This document shows, piece after piece, positions 9,268-17,468 of a stretch of 64,000 nucleotides of DNA (within the stretch, counting starts at the first letter, position 1; the number at the start of each line of letters is the position of its first letter). This DNA comes from JAFGPL01 sp963781805 (GTDB lineage Bacteria; Bacteroidota; Bacteroidia; Bacteroidales; UBA10428), in assembly GCA_963781805.1 (NCBI GenBank), contig CAWAHF010000004.1, positions 3,286,001 to 3,350,000 on the forward strand, in the 5' to 3' direction. Both the position numbers and the translations under genes were made by a program. A model generated the notes under the pieces. The model searched no databases. It worked only from the letters and a program-made list of their open reading frames with translations, and had not been told where the DNA came from.

Positions 9268-9321
9268 TACTTAAATTAAATTTTCCTATTAAAAACAAAG
9301 CAAAACCTTAGAGGGACAAAC

Positions 9322-9579
9322 TCCCCCTTAAAAAAGGGGGTTGGGGGGTTGTTCATTCTTGATTATCAATCCATCATTCAATTTCAGAAATCACATGGTC
9401 AATATTTCTTCTTTTGACGCATAAACTGATACTCTTTTATTTTTTTTTCTTTAAGTTCATTCCATAGTAAAATTTCGGATAGAGTACTTTCCTTTCTTAG
9501 CTTTCGTGACAGATATTTTAATGTTGGATTATAAAAGAGCTTCATCTCACAACCCCCCGGCCCCGTTTAATAAGGGGGA
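9322..9579. mobile_element. 258-bp element: DUF559 relic between 31-bp inverted repeats
   Basis: The left end (9322-9352: TCCCCCTTA, an A/G tract, then GGGGGGTTGT) and the reverse complement of the right end (9549-9579) match at 26 of 31 positions. Between them lies a broken DUF559 reading frame and nothing else. A related G-rich string (AAAAAGGGGGTTCTAGGGGG) occurs near 22370. The structure looks like a small non-autonomous element or gene cassette. No clear target duplication was found. Confidence 0.5.
9353..9545 (-). pseudogene. DUF559 (Vsr-like endonuclease fold) relic with internal deletion
   Basis: From the ATG at 9545 the frame reads MKLFYNPTLKYLSRKLRKES, then TLSEILLWNELKEKKIKEYQ and FMRQK, the N-terminal signature of DUF559 proteins, before a TGA. 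Another frame then gives NIDHVISEIE, a stop, and WIDNQE, resembling the family's C-terminal end. The nuclease core between them (the NYIVDFFC to E-x-D region) has been deleted. Too short and too broken to make an active protein. Confidence 0.65.
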
Positions 9580-9650
9580 ATTGCAAATCTTTAAACCAAC
9601 GGCTTTGTCATACTGGATAATCAAATTTATTTTCTCCAGAATCTGTAAAT

Positions 9651-9680
9651 AAAAAAGCCCCGCAATTACAGGGCTTTTTA
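9651..9680 (-). terminator. Terminator of asd (possibly bidirectional)
   Basis: AAAAAGCCC, a 10-base loop, GGGCTTTTT: a symmetric A-stem-T structure 6 bp past the asd stop. It could also stop hflX read-through. Confidence 0.8.
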
Positions 9681-9685
9681 TTTGA

Positions 9686-10693
9686 TTATATCATTTTAGT
9701 TTTAATCATGTATTCTGCAATCTGAACAGCATTTAAGGCTGCCCCTTTTTTAATCTGATCACCTACACACCAGAAGGTTATGCCTTTTGGGTCAGTAATA
9801 TCTTTGCGTATTCTACCAACATACACCGGATCTTTCCCAGCAGCAAATAACGGCATGGGATATTTAAATGTTTTCGGATCATCCTCAACAAAAACTCCTT
9901 CAGCCTTTTTCAGCGCTTCCCTTACTTGTTCAACCGAGAGCTCATCTTTGGTTTCAACCCATACCGCTTCGGAGTGTGCCCTAAAAACAGGGACTCTCAC
10001 CGTGGTAGCGCTTACATCAATATCGGCATGCATCATTTTACGGGTTTCATAATGCATTTTGATTTCTTCTTTGGTATAATCATTATCCATAAAAACATCA
10101 ATGTGAGGAATAACGTTGAATGCAAGCTGATACTTAAACTTGTCAATTGTTACCGGTTGCCTTGCAAGTACCTGCCGGGTTTGCAATTCCATTTCCTGCA
10201 TAGCTGCAGCTCCGGCGCCTGATGCAGCCTGGTAAGTAGCAACATGAATTCGCTTTATCGGAGATAAATCATGAATAGGCTTAATAGCAACAAGCATAAT
10301 AATGGTAGAGCAATTCGGATTGGCAATAATATTTCTCGGCCTGTTTTTACAATCCTCAGGATTTACCTCCGGCACCACCAGCGGGACATCCTCATCCATT
10401 CTGAATGCACTGGAATTGTCAATCATTAGAGTTCCAAACCTGGTAATGGTAGGTGCAAATTCTCTGGATGTACCAGCTCCTGCCGATGTCAGCGCAATGT
10501 CAATACCCTTGAAATCGTCATTATGCTTAAGTTCCTTTACGGTTAATTTCTTTCCCTTGTAATCATACTGTTTTCCTGCACTACGGGCAGATCCAAATAA
10601 TATCAACTCATCAAGCGGAAAGTTCCGTTCATCCAGAACTCTTAGAAATTCCTGTCCTACGGCGCCGCTCACACCTACAATTGCGACTCTCAT
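9686..10693 (-). CDS. asd: Aspartate-semialdehyde dehydrogenase
   Basis: Converts L-4-aspartyl phosphate to aspartate semialdehyde with NADPH, in the lysine/threonine/methionine pathway. 335 aa, typical length. The Rossmann motif is VAIVGVSGAVGQEFLRVL (residues 3-20). The catalytic cysteine lies in ANPNCSTI (Cys128), followed by the substrate-binding YQAASGAG segment. The C-terminal half includes VRVPVFRAHSEAVWVE with the conserved arginine and histidine. It is transcribed divergently from the lamin-tail protein gene and stands alone. Confidence 0.95.
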   Translation of the reverse strand: MRVAIVGVSGAVGQEFLRVLDERNFPLDELILFGSARSAGKQYDYKGKKLTVKELKHNDDFKGIDIALTSAGAGTSREFAPTITRFGTLMIDNSSAFRMDEDVPLVVPEVNPEDCKNRPRNIIANPNCSTIIMLVAIKPIHDLSPIKRIHVATYQAASGAGAAAMQEMELQTRQVLARQPVTIDKFKYQLAFNVIPHIDVFMDNDYTKEEIKMHYETRKMMHADIDVSATTVRVPVFRAHSEAVWVETKDELSVEQVREALKKAEGVFVEDDPKTFKYPMPLFAAGKDPVYVGRIRKDITDPKGITFWCVGDQIKKGAALNAVQIAEYMIKTKMI

Positions 10694-10818
10694 GACTGAT
10701 TAGTTTTAATTAAGATACTATTAAAATAAAATCCCTAAAAAAGGGATTGATAATTAAAAATGTAATTTGTAATTTGTGACTCTGTTACAAAGGCAAAATT
10801 CGCACAAAAATTTGATTA

Positions 10819-13464
10819 ATGAAACCCTATTTCATCATTTTTTTGCTGATTCCTTTTCAATTAAGTGCCCAGCTTAAGGAAAACTTTGAGGATTACAAAC
10901 CGGAACGATGGAAGGAAAGTACCGCCGGAAGATGGAGTATTTCCTCCGAAAAGCCAATATCAGGCATTTTTTCACTTCATCATATTTTTGATAACACGAT
11001 AGCGGATCATGATCAAATTTCATTGCTGCATGAACCATTAATGCTTGATTCGACAAATGCAACCTGGAAATTTAAGGTAAGATTTGAATATGATCCCTCC
11101 GGTTACAACAACTGGGCAGTTATCCTGGCATCGGATAAAGATGCCGTTGAAATGAATCCTTCAGGCAAATGCAATGCTTATATCCTTGGAGTGAATTACA
11201 GGGGAAGTGACGACCTTATAAAACTCTGGAAAGCTGAAAATAACGAGATATCTGAACTCATTTCCACAACTTTCAACTGGCAGACCGAAGTTGGTACCGA
11301 AAATTCTGCATCATTTGAAATACTAAGAAATACAGATGGCAACTGGCAAATCAGGGTTGCAAAAGATTCGCTTTCAGCAATGGAAATAATTGGGAATGGC
11401 ACGGATACCGCTGGGTTGAAAATTTCGAATTATGTTGGTATCTATTACAAATATTCCTCTTCGCAGGATACCAAACTCTGGTTTGACGATTTGGAAATAG
11501 ATGGAATGTTTATAGAAGATACCGTTCCGCCAACAATCACAGGAATGGAAGAAGTCAGTCAGCGGCATTTTTTAATCCGTTGTAACGAAAATATTACTTT
11601 CTCAGTCTATACAAATCTGGAAGTTACTGTTTCAACAATTCCTTATCCGTTTGATTCTTTAATCATTGAAGGAAATTTCATCCATATCTGGCTTTCAGAG
11701 CCCGTACCCAATGAATCAGAGATGATTGTGGAAATCAATAATTTTAAGGATTTATATGGAAATTTGAATCCTTCCGATGCAATTCGTTATATCTATTATC
11801 AGCCTGAATTTAATGATGTTATAATTACGGAAATCATGGCAGACCCTACACCTGAGGTTTTGCTTCCTGATGCAGAATACATTGAGTTATATAACAGGAG
11901 TAGATACCCAATCAATCTTGACAAATGGGTTCTCTGTGTTGGAACTAGTTGTGTTGCACTTGGTTCGTATATAATATATCCCGATAATTATCTTGTGATT
12001 TGTAATTCTCAGAATCTTCCATTAGTTGAAAATATTCCATCGTTAATGGGAAGTGATAAATTACCTCAACTGACTAATGACGGACAACTAATAGTATTAA
12101 AGGATCTCAACGACCAACTCATTTTCTCTATTCAATACAGCAAAAAATGGTATCAGGATGATTCTAAATCTGATGGTGGCTGGTCGCTCGAAATGATTGA
12201 TCCCGAAAATCCATGTGGTGGTAGTGAAAATTGGAGGGCTTCAGAGGACTTTAGAGGCGGAACTCCCGGATATCAAAATTCGGTTTACGCTGAAAATCCC
12301 GACAATATTGCACCGGGTTTACTAAAATGCGTTGTTGTGGATGATTCGTTAGTATATCTCCATTTTAGTGAACCGGTTATCGGTAAGTATCTTTCAGATA
12401 AAAATACCTATGTTGTCGATAACGGATTTGGAAATCCACGTACAGTTTCTATTGCTGATAATCTATTGCATGATATTTTACTTTGCTACGACAAACCCTT
12501 TAGCAATAATATCCGGTACACCCTTCAGATAACGAATGAAATTACTGATTGTGTGGGTAATATCATTGAAAGGAATACAACAGTACTTTTCAAAAAACCA
12601 TTACCCTGCGACAGTTTTGATCTGGTGATTAATGAAATCCTTTTTGATCCTTACCTCCAGGGGGGCGATTTTGTGGAAATTTATAACAGGTCGCAAAAGT
12701 CTATTGATCTGAAAGATTTTTCAATTGCCCTGAAAGAGGAATTCACAGGTAAACTTACTTCAAGGTGCCTGATTACATCTTCTCATTTTACCCTTGATCC
12801 GGGTGATTACCTGGCGCTTTCTAAATTTGTAAATCTGGTTACTTCCTATTATCGTATTAATTCTGTTGATAACTTCCTCGAAATGGAGAATTTCCCGAAC
12901 CTGCCCAACGAATCGGGAATCATTGTACTGACTGATGCGAATGACAGGATTATTGATGAAGTAACCTATACATCGGAAATGCACGCTGAAAATGCAGTCA
13001 ACACCAAAGGAATATCCCTGGAAAGAATCAGCTGCAATTCACCCTCTAATCTGATTGCTAACTGGTACAGTTCATCGGGTGATGCCGGAAATGCAACACC
13101 GGGTTATCATAATTCTCAGGCTGAAAATGACGCACCAGATGGTTTTACAATAAAGGCTGAACCTGAAATATTCACTCCCGATGGGGACGGATACAAAGAT
13201 CAGATAACTATCTCCTACACCATGAAAGAATCCGGGTTTTATGCCAGTATGACCATTTTTGACAGAGTAGGCAGGCCTGTAAGAAAAATCACAAGGAATG
13301 CTATCTTAGGTGCTACCGGGGAATTTATCTGGGACGGAAGAGATGACAACGACAGGTTAGTATCCGTCGGACCCTATCTTATCTTCACAGAAATATTTAA
13401 TATGAAAGGAACGGTTAAAAAATTTAAAAATGGCTGTATTATTGCAGAAAAAATATTCAGGTAA
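10819..13464 (+). CDS. Secreted lamin-tail-domain protein with C-terminal FlgD/CHU-like domain
   Basis: 881 aa with a signal peptide (MKPYFIIFLLIPFQLSAQ). Residues about 20-230 form a beta-sandwich-like module (GRWSISSEKPISG; WAVILASDKDAVEMNPSGKCN). Two lamin-tail domains follow: one from about 335 (VIITEIMADPTPE, EYIELYNRSRYPINLDKWVL) and one from about 600 (LVINEILFDPYLQGGDFVEIYNRS). Ig-like linkers (TITGMEEVSQRHFLIRCNENITFS) lie between. The C-terminus (about 790-881) carries FTPDGDGYKDQITISY and WDGRDDNDRLVSVGPY, the gliding/T9SS-associated FlgD-like type. Probably an exported surface protein; function unknown. Confidence 0.8.
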   Translation: MKPYFIIFLLIPFQLSAQLKENFEDYKPERWKESTAGRWSISSEKPISGIFSLHHIFDNTIADHDQISLLHEPLMLDSTNATWKFKVRFEYDPSGYNNWAVILASDKDAVEMNPSGKCNAYILGVNYRGSDDLIKLWKAENNEISELISTTFNWQTEVGTENSASFEILRNTDGNWQIRVAKDSLSAMEIIGNGTDTAGLKISNYVGIYYKYSSSQDTKLWFDDLEIDGMFIEDTVPPTITGMEEVSQRHFLIRCNENITFSVYTNLEVTVSTIPYPFDSLIIEGNFIHIWLSEPVPNESEMIVEINNFKDLYGNLNPSDAIRYIYYQPEFNDVIITEIMADPTPEVLLPDAEYIELYNRSRYPINLDKWVLCVGTSCVALGSYIIYPDNYLVICNSQNLPLVENIPSLMGSDKLPQLTNDGQLIVLKDLNDQLIFSIQYSKKWYQDDSKSDGGWSLEMIDPENPCGGSENWRASEDFRGGTPGYQNSVYAENPDNIAPGLLKCVVVDDSLVYLHFSEPVIGKYLSDKNTYVVDNGFGNPRTVSIADNLLHDILLCYDKPFSNNIRYTLQITNEITDCVGNIIERNTTVLFKKPLPCDSFDLVINEILFDPYLQGGDFVEIYNRSQKSIDLKDFSIALKEEFTGKLTSRCLITSSHFTLDPGDYLALSKFVNLVTSYYRINSVDNFLEMENFPNLPNESGIIVLTDANDRIIDEVTYTSEMHAENAVNTKGISLERISCNSPSNLIANWYSSSGDAGNATPGYHNSQAENDAPDGFTIKAEPEIFTPDGDGYKDQITISYTMKESGFYASMTIFDRVGRPVRKITRNAILGATGEFIWDGRDDNDRLVSVGPYLIFTEIFNMKGTVKKFKNGCIIAEKIFR

Positions 13465-13520
13465 AATCATTTCCTAAATACCAAAATAAAAAAAGAAAAT
13501 ATAAATATCGATTCGAAAAA

Positions 13521-14102
13521 ATGTTAAAAAGAATTACTGTGTTTTGTGCTTCCAGCCGAATGGTGGACGAAAAATATTTTGAGGCTGCCCGGCAGCTTGC
13601 CGATGTACTGACAAAAAATAACATTACGGCTGTTTATGGTGGCGGAGCTGTTGGATTAATGGGCGCATTGGCTGATACAATGCTTTCAGAAGGGGGAAAT
13701 CTTGAAGGAGTCATCCCTCACTTTATGATGAAGGTGGAGTGGAATCATCCCGGTGTTAAAACAATGATTGTAACCAAAGATATGCACGAACGCAAGGAAC
13801 TTTTAATCAGAGATGTGGATGCGGTGGCCGCTTTGCCCGGTGGCAGCGGTACACTGGAAGAGCTTATGGAGGTAATTTCGCTGAAACGACTGGGAAAATT
13901 CCTTAGACCGATAATTATCATTAATACAGATGGTTTTTATAATGCACTGATTTTATTGCTCAACAAAATGGTGAAGGAAAACTTTATGCGTCCCGATCAT
14001 CTGAAAATGTGGAAAGTAATTGAACATCCCTATCAATTATTTGAAGCTATTGAAAACTCTGAAAGCTGGGATGAAAATGCAATCGATATAGCAGGTGTCT
14101 GA
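13521..14102 (+). CDS. LOG-family protein (TIGR00730-type nucleoside monophosphate phosphoribohydrolase)
   Basis: 193 aa. Rossmann-like fold with VYGGGAVGLMGALAD (about residues 38-52) and the family signature PGGSGTLEELMEVI (about 110-123), containing the catalytic glutamate. Characterised members release the free base from cytokinin or AMP-type nucleotides; older annotations call it lysine decarboxylase, which is probably wrong. It starts 57 bp after the lamin-tail gene and may be cotranscribed with it. Confidence 0.88.
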   Translation: MLKRITVFCASSRMVDEKYFEAARQLADVLTKNNITAVYGGGAVGLMGALADTMLSEGGNLEGVIPHFMMKVEWNHPGVKTMIVTKDMHERKELLIRDVDAVAALPGGSGTLEELMEVISLKRLGKFLRPIIIINTDGFYNALILLLNKMVKENFMRPDHLKMWKVIEHPYQLFEAIENSESWDENAIDIAGV

Positions 14103-14207
14103 GACTATATGTATTTACTTTTATCGAATTTGTTGGTAAATTGTATTGACATTGATGAACTCAGATTGTAATTTTAAAGAACATAAGAATCTTAAAATCA
14201 TCCTGCC

Positions 14208-15287
14208 ATGAAACCAACAATAAAAATCTTTCTTATAATCATTAGTGTGCTAGTGTATTCCTGCGGTGACGAAGACGATAATAATATAGTAATGAATGTG
14301 GTGGTTATCGAAAACGACATTACTATTCCGACTACATGGGTGACCAATACGGTTTATATCATTAGAAAATATGATTTTTATGTGACCAGTACCCTCATTA
14401 TTGAACCGGGAGTTATAGTTAAATTTCATCCCGATGATGGTCCCTATCTCATGTTAGGTAGTTCGGGAATCATCGATGCGGAAGGAACTGCAGAAAAACC
14501 CATTATATTTACTTCTTTTTTAGATGATGACCATGGAGGTGATAATAATGAAGACGGCAGCACAACAAATCCCGGATCCAAAAACTGGGGTGAAATAAAT
14601 ACCAATGGCAGAAGCGGTTCTAAATTTATTTTCTGTGAGTTTTATTACGGGGGTATGGTGAATTACTATGCTACCCTCACCTTATATGGGAACAATATCA
14701 GGGTGGAAAACTGTAAATTTATTGAAAATGACGGAAGCTATGATCATGTTGGTGTACTTGATGCTGCAGATGCGGGTACTGGTACCGTCATTAAAAACAA
14801 CATCTTTTATGGAAATAAAAGACCTCTGACCATAAGTTCGGCTTTTGATATCGATGATAGCAATATTTTTCACAATCCGGATAATCCATCTGAAACAAAT
14901 CAGCTTAACGGAATTTTTGTGAATCTGATGAACAATATTACCACCGCCAGACAATGGCGCGAAACAGAAGTAGCTTTTGTAATGGATGGTTATCAGCGAT
15001 ACATTGATACCGGTGGCTCCCTCACACTTGGAGACAATGTCGTTTTAAAGTTTGAGTATGGAGGAGAATTATGGCTTGAACACGGTGCAGGCCAGCTTAT
15101 AAACCATGATGGATCCGGTGTATTTTTTACTTCTTACAAGGACGATTCAAAAAAAGGAGATACCAACGGTAATGGAGACAGCTCTCACCCGGAAAATGGC
15201 GACTGGTCTGGCATTTATGATAACTCCCTATCTATTCCCTCACCCTATTTTTATACCTGGAATAACATCCTTTATGACAGTTATTAA
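14208..15287 (+). CDS. Lipoprotein, possible right-handed beta-helix
   Basis: 359 aa. The signal peptide ends in VYSC (lipobox), followed by an acidic tether (GDEDDNN). The rest alternates short hydrophobic strands with turns rich in N, G and D (LTLYGNNIRVENCKFIEND; GTVIKNNIFYGNKRP), a pattern typical of parallel beta-helix repeats. Two similar stretches, VIVKFHPDDGPYLMLGSSG near residue 70 and VVLKFEYGGELWLEHGAGQ near 280, suggest an internal repeat. Likely a surface lipoprotein; no enzyme motif recognised. Confidence 0.65.
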   Translation: MKPTIKIFLIIISVLVYSCGDEDDNNIVMNVVVIENDITIPTTWVTNTVYIIRKYDFYVTSTLIIEPGVIVKFHPDDGPYLMLGSSGIIDAEGTAEKPIIFTSFLDDDHGGDNNEDGSTTNPGSKNWGEINTNGRSGSKFIFCEFYYGGMVNYYATLTLYGNNIRVENCKFIENDGSYDHVGVLDAADAGTGTVIKNNIFYGNKRPLTISSAFDIDDSNIFHNPDNPSETNQLNGIFVNLMNNITTARQWRETEVAFVMDGYQRYIDTGGSLTLGDNVVLKFEYGGELWLEHGAGQLINHDGSGVFFTSYKDDSKKGDTNGNGDSSHPENGDWSGIYDNSLSIPSPYFYTWNNILYDSY

Positions 15288-15366
15288 TCCATTGCAGAAT
15301 AAAATATCAGATCCAAATGAATAAAAAAGTATTGCTTATTCATTTCAATCTTCATTTTTCTGATCC

Positions 15367-16044
15367 TTATCCGGTTTCGCTGATTAATTTTAATTTTTTC
15401 TTGTTCAGGATTTCAATCTTTTTCCCTGACACCTTAAGTATGTCATCCTTCTCGAATTCGCTCAATACCCGGCTTACGCTTTCGCGTGTCACATCCACAA
15501 GGTTTCCGATTTCTTCGTGTGCCAGTGGGATATCAAATTGATCCGATAAAAATATTTTATCAGAGAATTCAAGGATAACATCGGCTATTTTCCCCCTCAT
15601 CTGCTTTTGAGTCCGATTGGCGCAACGATTGTAAACTTCAAGTTCGTTCCTGCATAACTCCATCATTATCTCATAGGCAAATTTTGAATTTACCATGAAC
15701 AGATATTTAAACGTGCTGATATCAATAAAGCAAATTTCAGCCAAATTAATCGCGGTTGCTGAGTATTGATTTATTTTATCTCCAAATGTCGTTGGCACCC
15801 CTAAATAACACGGAGCATTGACCACCCTGACAATCTGCTCGTGATACGGTCCCGTAATATGTACTTTGGCAAGTCCTTTGCGCAGGTATGCAACATTGGT
15901 TGAGAAGTTACCCTGACGAATAATTGAATCGCCTTTCTGAAACTGAACCATCGTACAGTTAAAAGAGAGCTGCGAAATTTCGTCATCTTTCAGTTGAGCG
16001 GCTGCGTTTGATTTTATGGTGCATAATTTACACTCTTCTTTCAT
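15367..16044 (-). CDS. Crp/Fnr-family transcriptional regulator (likely controls the DsrE-TusA-Qmo operon)
   Basis: 225 aa. The N-terminus has CKLC (Cys5, Cys8); an FNR-type third cysteine would fall at residue 14 but is alanine. A cNMP-binding-type beta-roll follows (FQKGDSIIRQGNFSTNVAYLRKGL), with a cysteine in LAEICFID where FNR has its fourth ligand. The C-terminal winged helix reads HEEIGNLVDVTRESVSRVLSEF. The recognition helix R-E-S-V-S-R matches the R-E-x-V-x-R pattern by which CRP reads TGTGA, and a perfect TGTGA-N6-TCACA site lies 20 bp upstream of the start codon. It is divergent from the dsrE operon, so autoregulation and control of that operon are likely. Signal (oxygen, redox or a ligand) unknown. 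Confidence 0.88.
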   Translation of the reverse strand: MKEECKLCTIKSNAAAQLKDDEISQLSFNCTMVQFQKGDSIIRQGNFSTNVAYLRKGLAKVHITGPYHEQIVRVVNAPCYLGVPTTFGDKINQYSATAINLAEICFIDISTFKYLFMVNSKFAYEIMMELCRNELEVYNRCANRTQKQMRGKIADVILEFSDKIFLSDQFDIPLAHEEIGNLVDVTRESVSRVLSEFEKDDILKVSGKKIEILNKKKLKLISETG

Positions 16045-16063
16045 GCTGCAAAGTTAAGTAATT

Positions 16064-16079
16064 TGTGATATAGATCACA
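16064..16079. promoter_or_regulatory. Crp/Fnr-type operator palindrome
   Basis: TGTGATATAGATCACA: perfect TGTGA-N6-TCACA half-sites, between the divergent regulator gene and the dsrE operon. A candidate -7 box (TTACTTTG, 16134-16141) for the operon puts the operator about 70-75 bp upstream of the likely transcription start, a class-I activator position. Confidence 0.7.
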
Positions 16080-16190
16080 TTTGGTTGTAAGCAGACTCAC
16101 ATCCATAACCAAACTTTGAACAGATAATAGTCGTTACTTTGTTATACAAATAACAATAATTTCATAATTTCAAAATAAATCAATAATATC

Positions 16191-16616
16191 ATGGAAAACA
16201 AAAAGTTATGTCTTGGTTTATATACCGGTAGTGTGGACAAACTCACAGCAGCTGGTGTAATCATTGGTGGAGCCGCCGCCAGCGATATGGATATTGATAT
16301 CTATGTTTTATTGCAGGCTGCAAGAGCTTTCAGAAAAGATATAGGCGACGATGCAAGTAAGCTGAATATGGCTGAAAATGCAGAACTCAAGGATGAATTT
16401 ATGACAGCATTGAAAAATCTAAAAGTTAAAACATGGATTGAATTTTTTAAAGAAGCCAAATCTATTACCAATCTGAAAATACATATCTGTGGCTTGGCAG
16501 GCAAAGTCTGGGGAGGAGATAAACTTGAAGATTTCGTTGACCTTGCTGACGATATATGTGGAATCGGAGCATATATTCAGTCTGCTGAAGAAGCAGATGT
16601 GAATCTGTTTATTTAA
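16191..16616 (+). CDS. DsrE-family protein
   Basis: 141 aa, cytoplasmic, resembling the DsrE/DsrF-like fold: KKLCLGLYTGSVDKLTAAGVI at the start, a long middle insertion, and the C-terminal HICGLAGKVWGG and DDICGIGAYIQSAEEADVNLFI. The two cysteines in HICG and DDICG are candidates for persulfide carriage. Family members pass sulfane sulfur between carriers such as TusA and oxidoreductases. It is first in the operon, 180 bp before tusA, a gap with no gene. The context strongly supports a sulfur-relay role. Confidence 0.75.
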   Translation: MENKKLCLGLYTGSVDKLTAAGVIIGGAAASDMDIDIYVLLQAARAFRKDIGDDASKLNMAENAELKDEFMTALKNLKVKTWIEFFKEAKSITNLKIHICGLAGKVWGGDKLEDFVDLADDICGIGAYIQSAEEADVNLFI

Positions 16617-16796
16617 AGCGTGTTTGTTTAATAAGTTCATAGACAAAGAACTCATTAGTTAGATTGATTTTTTAATAACAACTTGTTTTTTTGACATCTG
16701 GTTATACCATTTTACAGGTATTGTTTAATGTATCCGTTTATCGGATATCAATTGGCTATTTAATTAATCGAATTCAACATCTTTAAAAAAATAATT

Positions 16797-17048
16797 ATGA
16801 CAACAGAAGAATTGAAAAACGTAAATGCAACAAAAGTAGTTGATGCACGAGGAACTGCCTGTCCGGGGCCGCTTTTAGAAGCAAAAAAGGCAGTTGGAAC
16901 AATTACCTCCGGTGATATCATGGAAGTACAGTCGGCCGATGAAGGTACAAAATCAGATCTTCCAAAATGGTGCTCTAAACAAGGACATGAATATCTTGGA
17001 ACAATAGAAGAAAACGGCTATTTCAGGGTTTTCATGAAAAAGAAATAG
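16797..17048 (+). CDS. TusA-family sulfurtransferase (sulfur carrier)
   Basis: 83 aa, typical of TusA. The signature VDARGTACPGPLLEAKKAV holds the active CPGP cysteine (Cys22), which carries a persulfide. A second cysteine (Cys59, PKWCSKQGHEYLG) is also common in prokaryotic TusA-like proteins. It sits between dsrE and the MvhD/HdrA genes, so it probably delivers or accepts sulfane sulfur for this complex rather than serving tRNA thiolation. The next gene starts 10 bp downstream behind a good Shine-Dalgarno (AGGAG, 17047-17051). Confidence 0.9.
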   Translation: MTTEELKNVNATKVVDARGTACPGPLLEAKKAVGTITSGDIMEVQSADEGTKSDLPKWCSKQGHEYLGTIEENGYFRVFMKKK

Positions 17049-17057
17049 GAGATTCGT

Positions 17058-17468
17058 ATGGCTGATCCACAAACCAAGGTGGCCAAAATCCTGGTATTTT
17101 CTACCGAAAAAATATCGGATCCAGCAATAGATATGGCTGGTCTGCTTAAGCTTCATTATCCTCCTGGAGTTTATACAATTACCGTACCTTGTTCCAGCGG
17201 TATAAAACCCAGATGGATAATGCATGCCTATGAGAAAGGATTTGACGGAGTTTTTATTGCAGCCGACGGAAGCGATTGTCCTTACGGAGATTCATGCACC
17301 GAAAAAACCGGTATTATTGTAGGCCGTACACACGAAATGATGAAACAAAAAAAAATTGAACCATCCCGGTTGCGAATGGCTGCGATATGTTCGGTATGCA
17401 GTGAATCGTTTGTGAAACAGATGAAAAGTTTTAATGAATACTTACTCAAGAATTCAACGCAGGAATAA
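17058..17468 (+). CDS. MvhD/FlpD-like iron-sulfur electron-transfer subunit
   Basis: 136 aa, matching the MvhD family (hydrogenase iron-sulfur subunit). Cysteines at 45 (VPCSSG), 74 and 80 (GSDCPYGDSC), 111 and 114 (ICSVC) fit a [2Fe-2S]-binding protein that passes electrons to HdrA. In sulfate-reducer QmoB this domain is the C-terminal part of one chain; here it is a separate gene placed before the HdrA genes. Its TAA overlaps the next ATG by one base, implying translational coupling. Confidence 0.85.
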   Translation: MADPQTKVAKILVFSTEKISDPAIDMAGLLKLHYPPGVYTITVPCSSGIKPRWIMHAYEKGFDGVFIAADGSDCPYGDSCTEKTGIIVGRTHEMMKQKKIEPSRLRMAAICSVCSESFVKQMKSFNEYLLKNSTQE

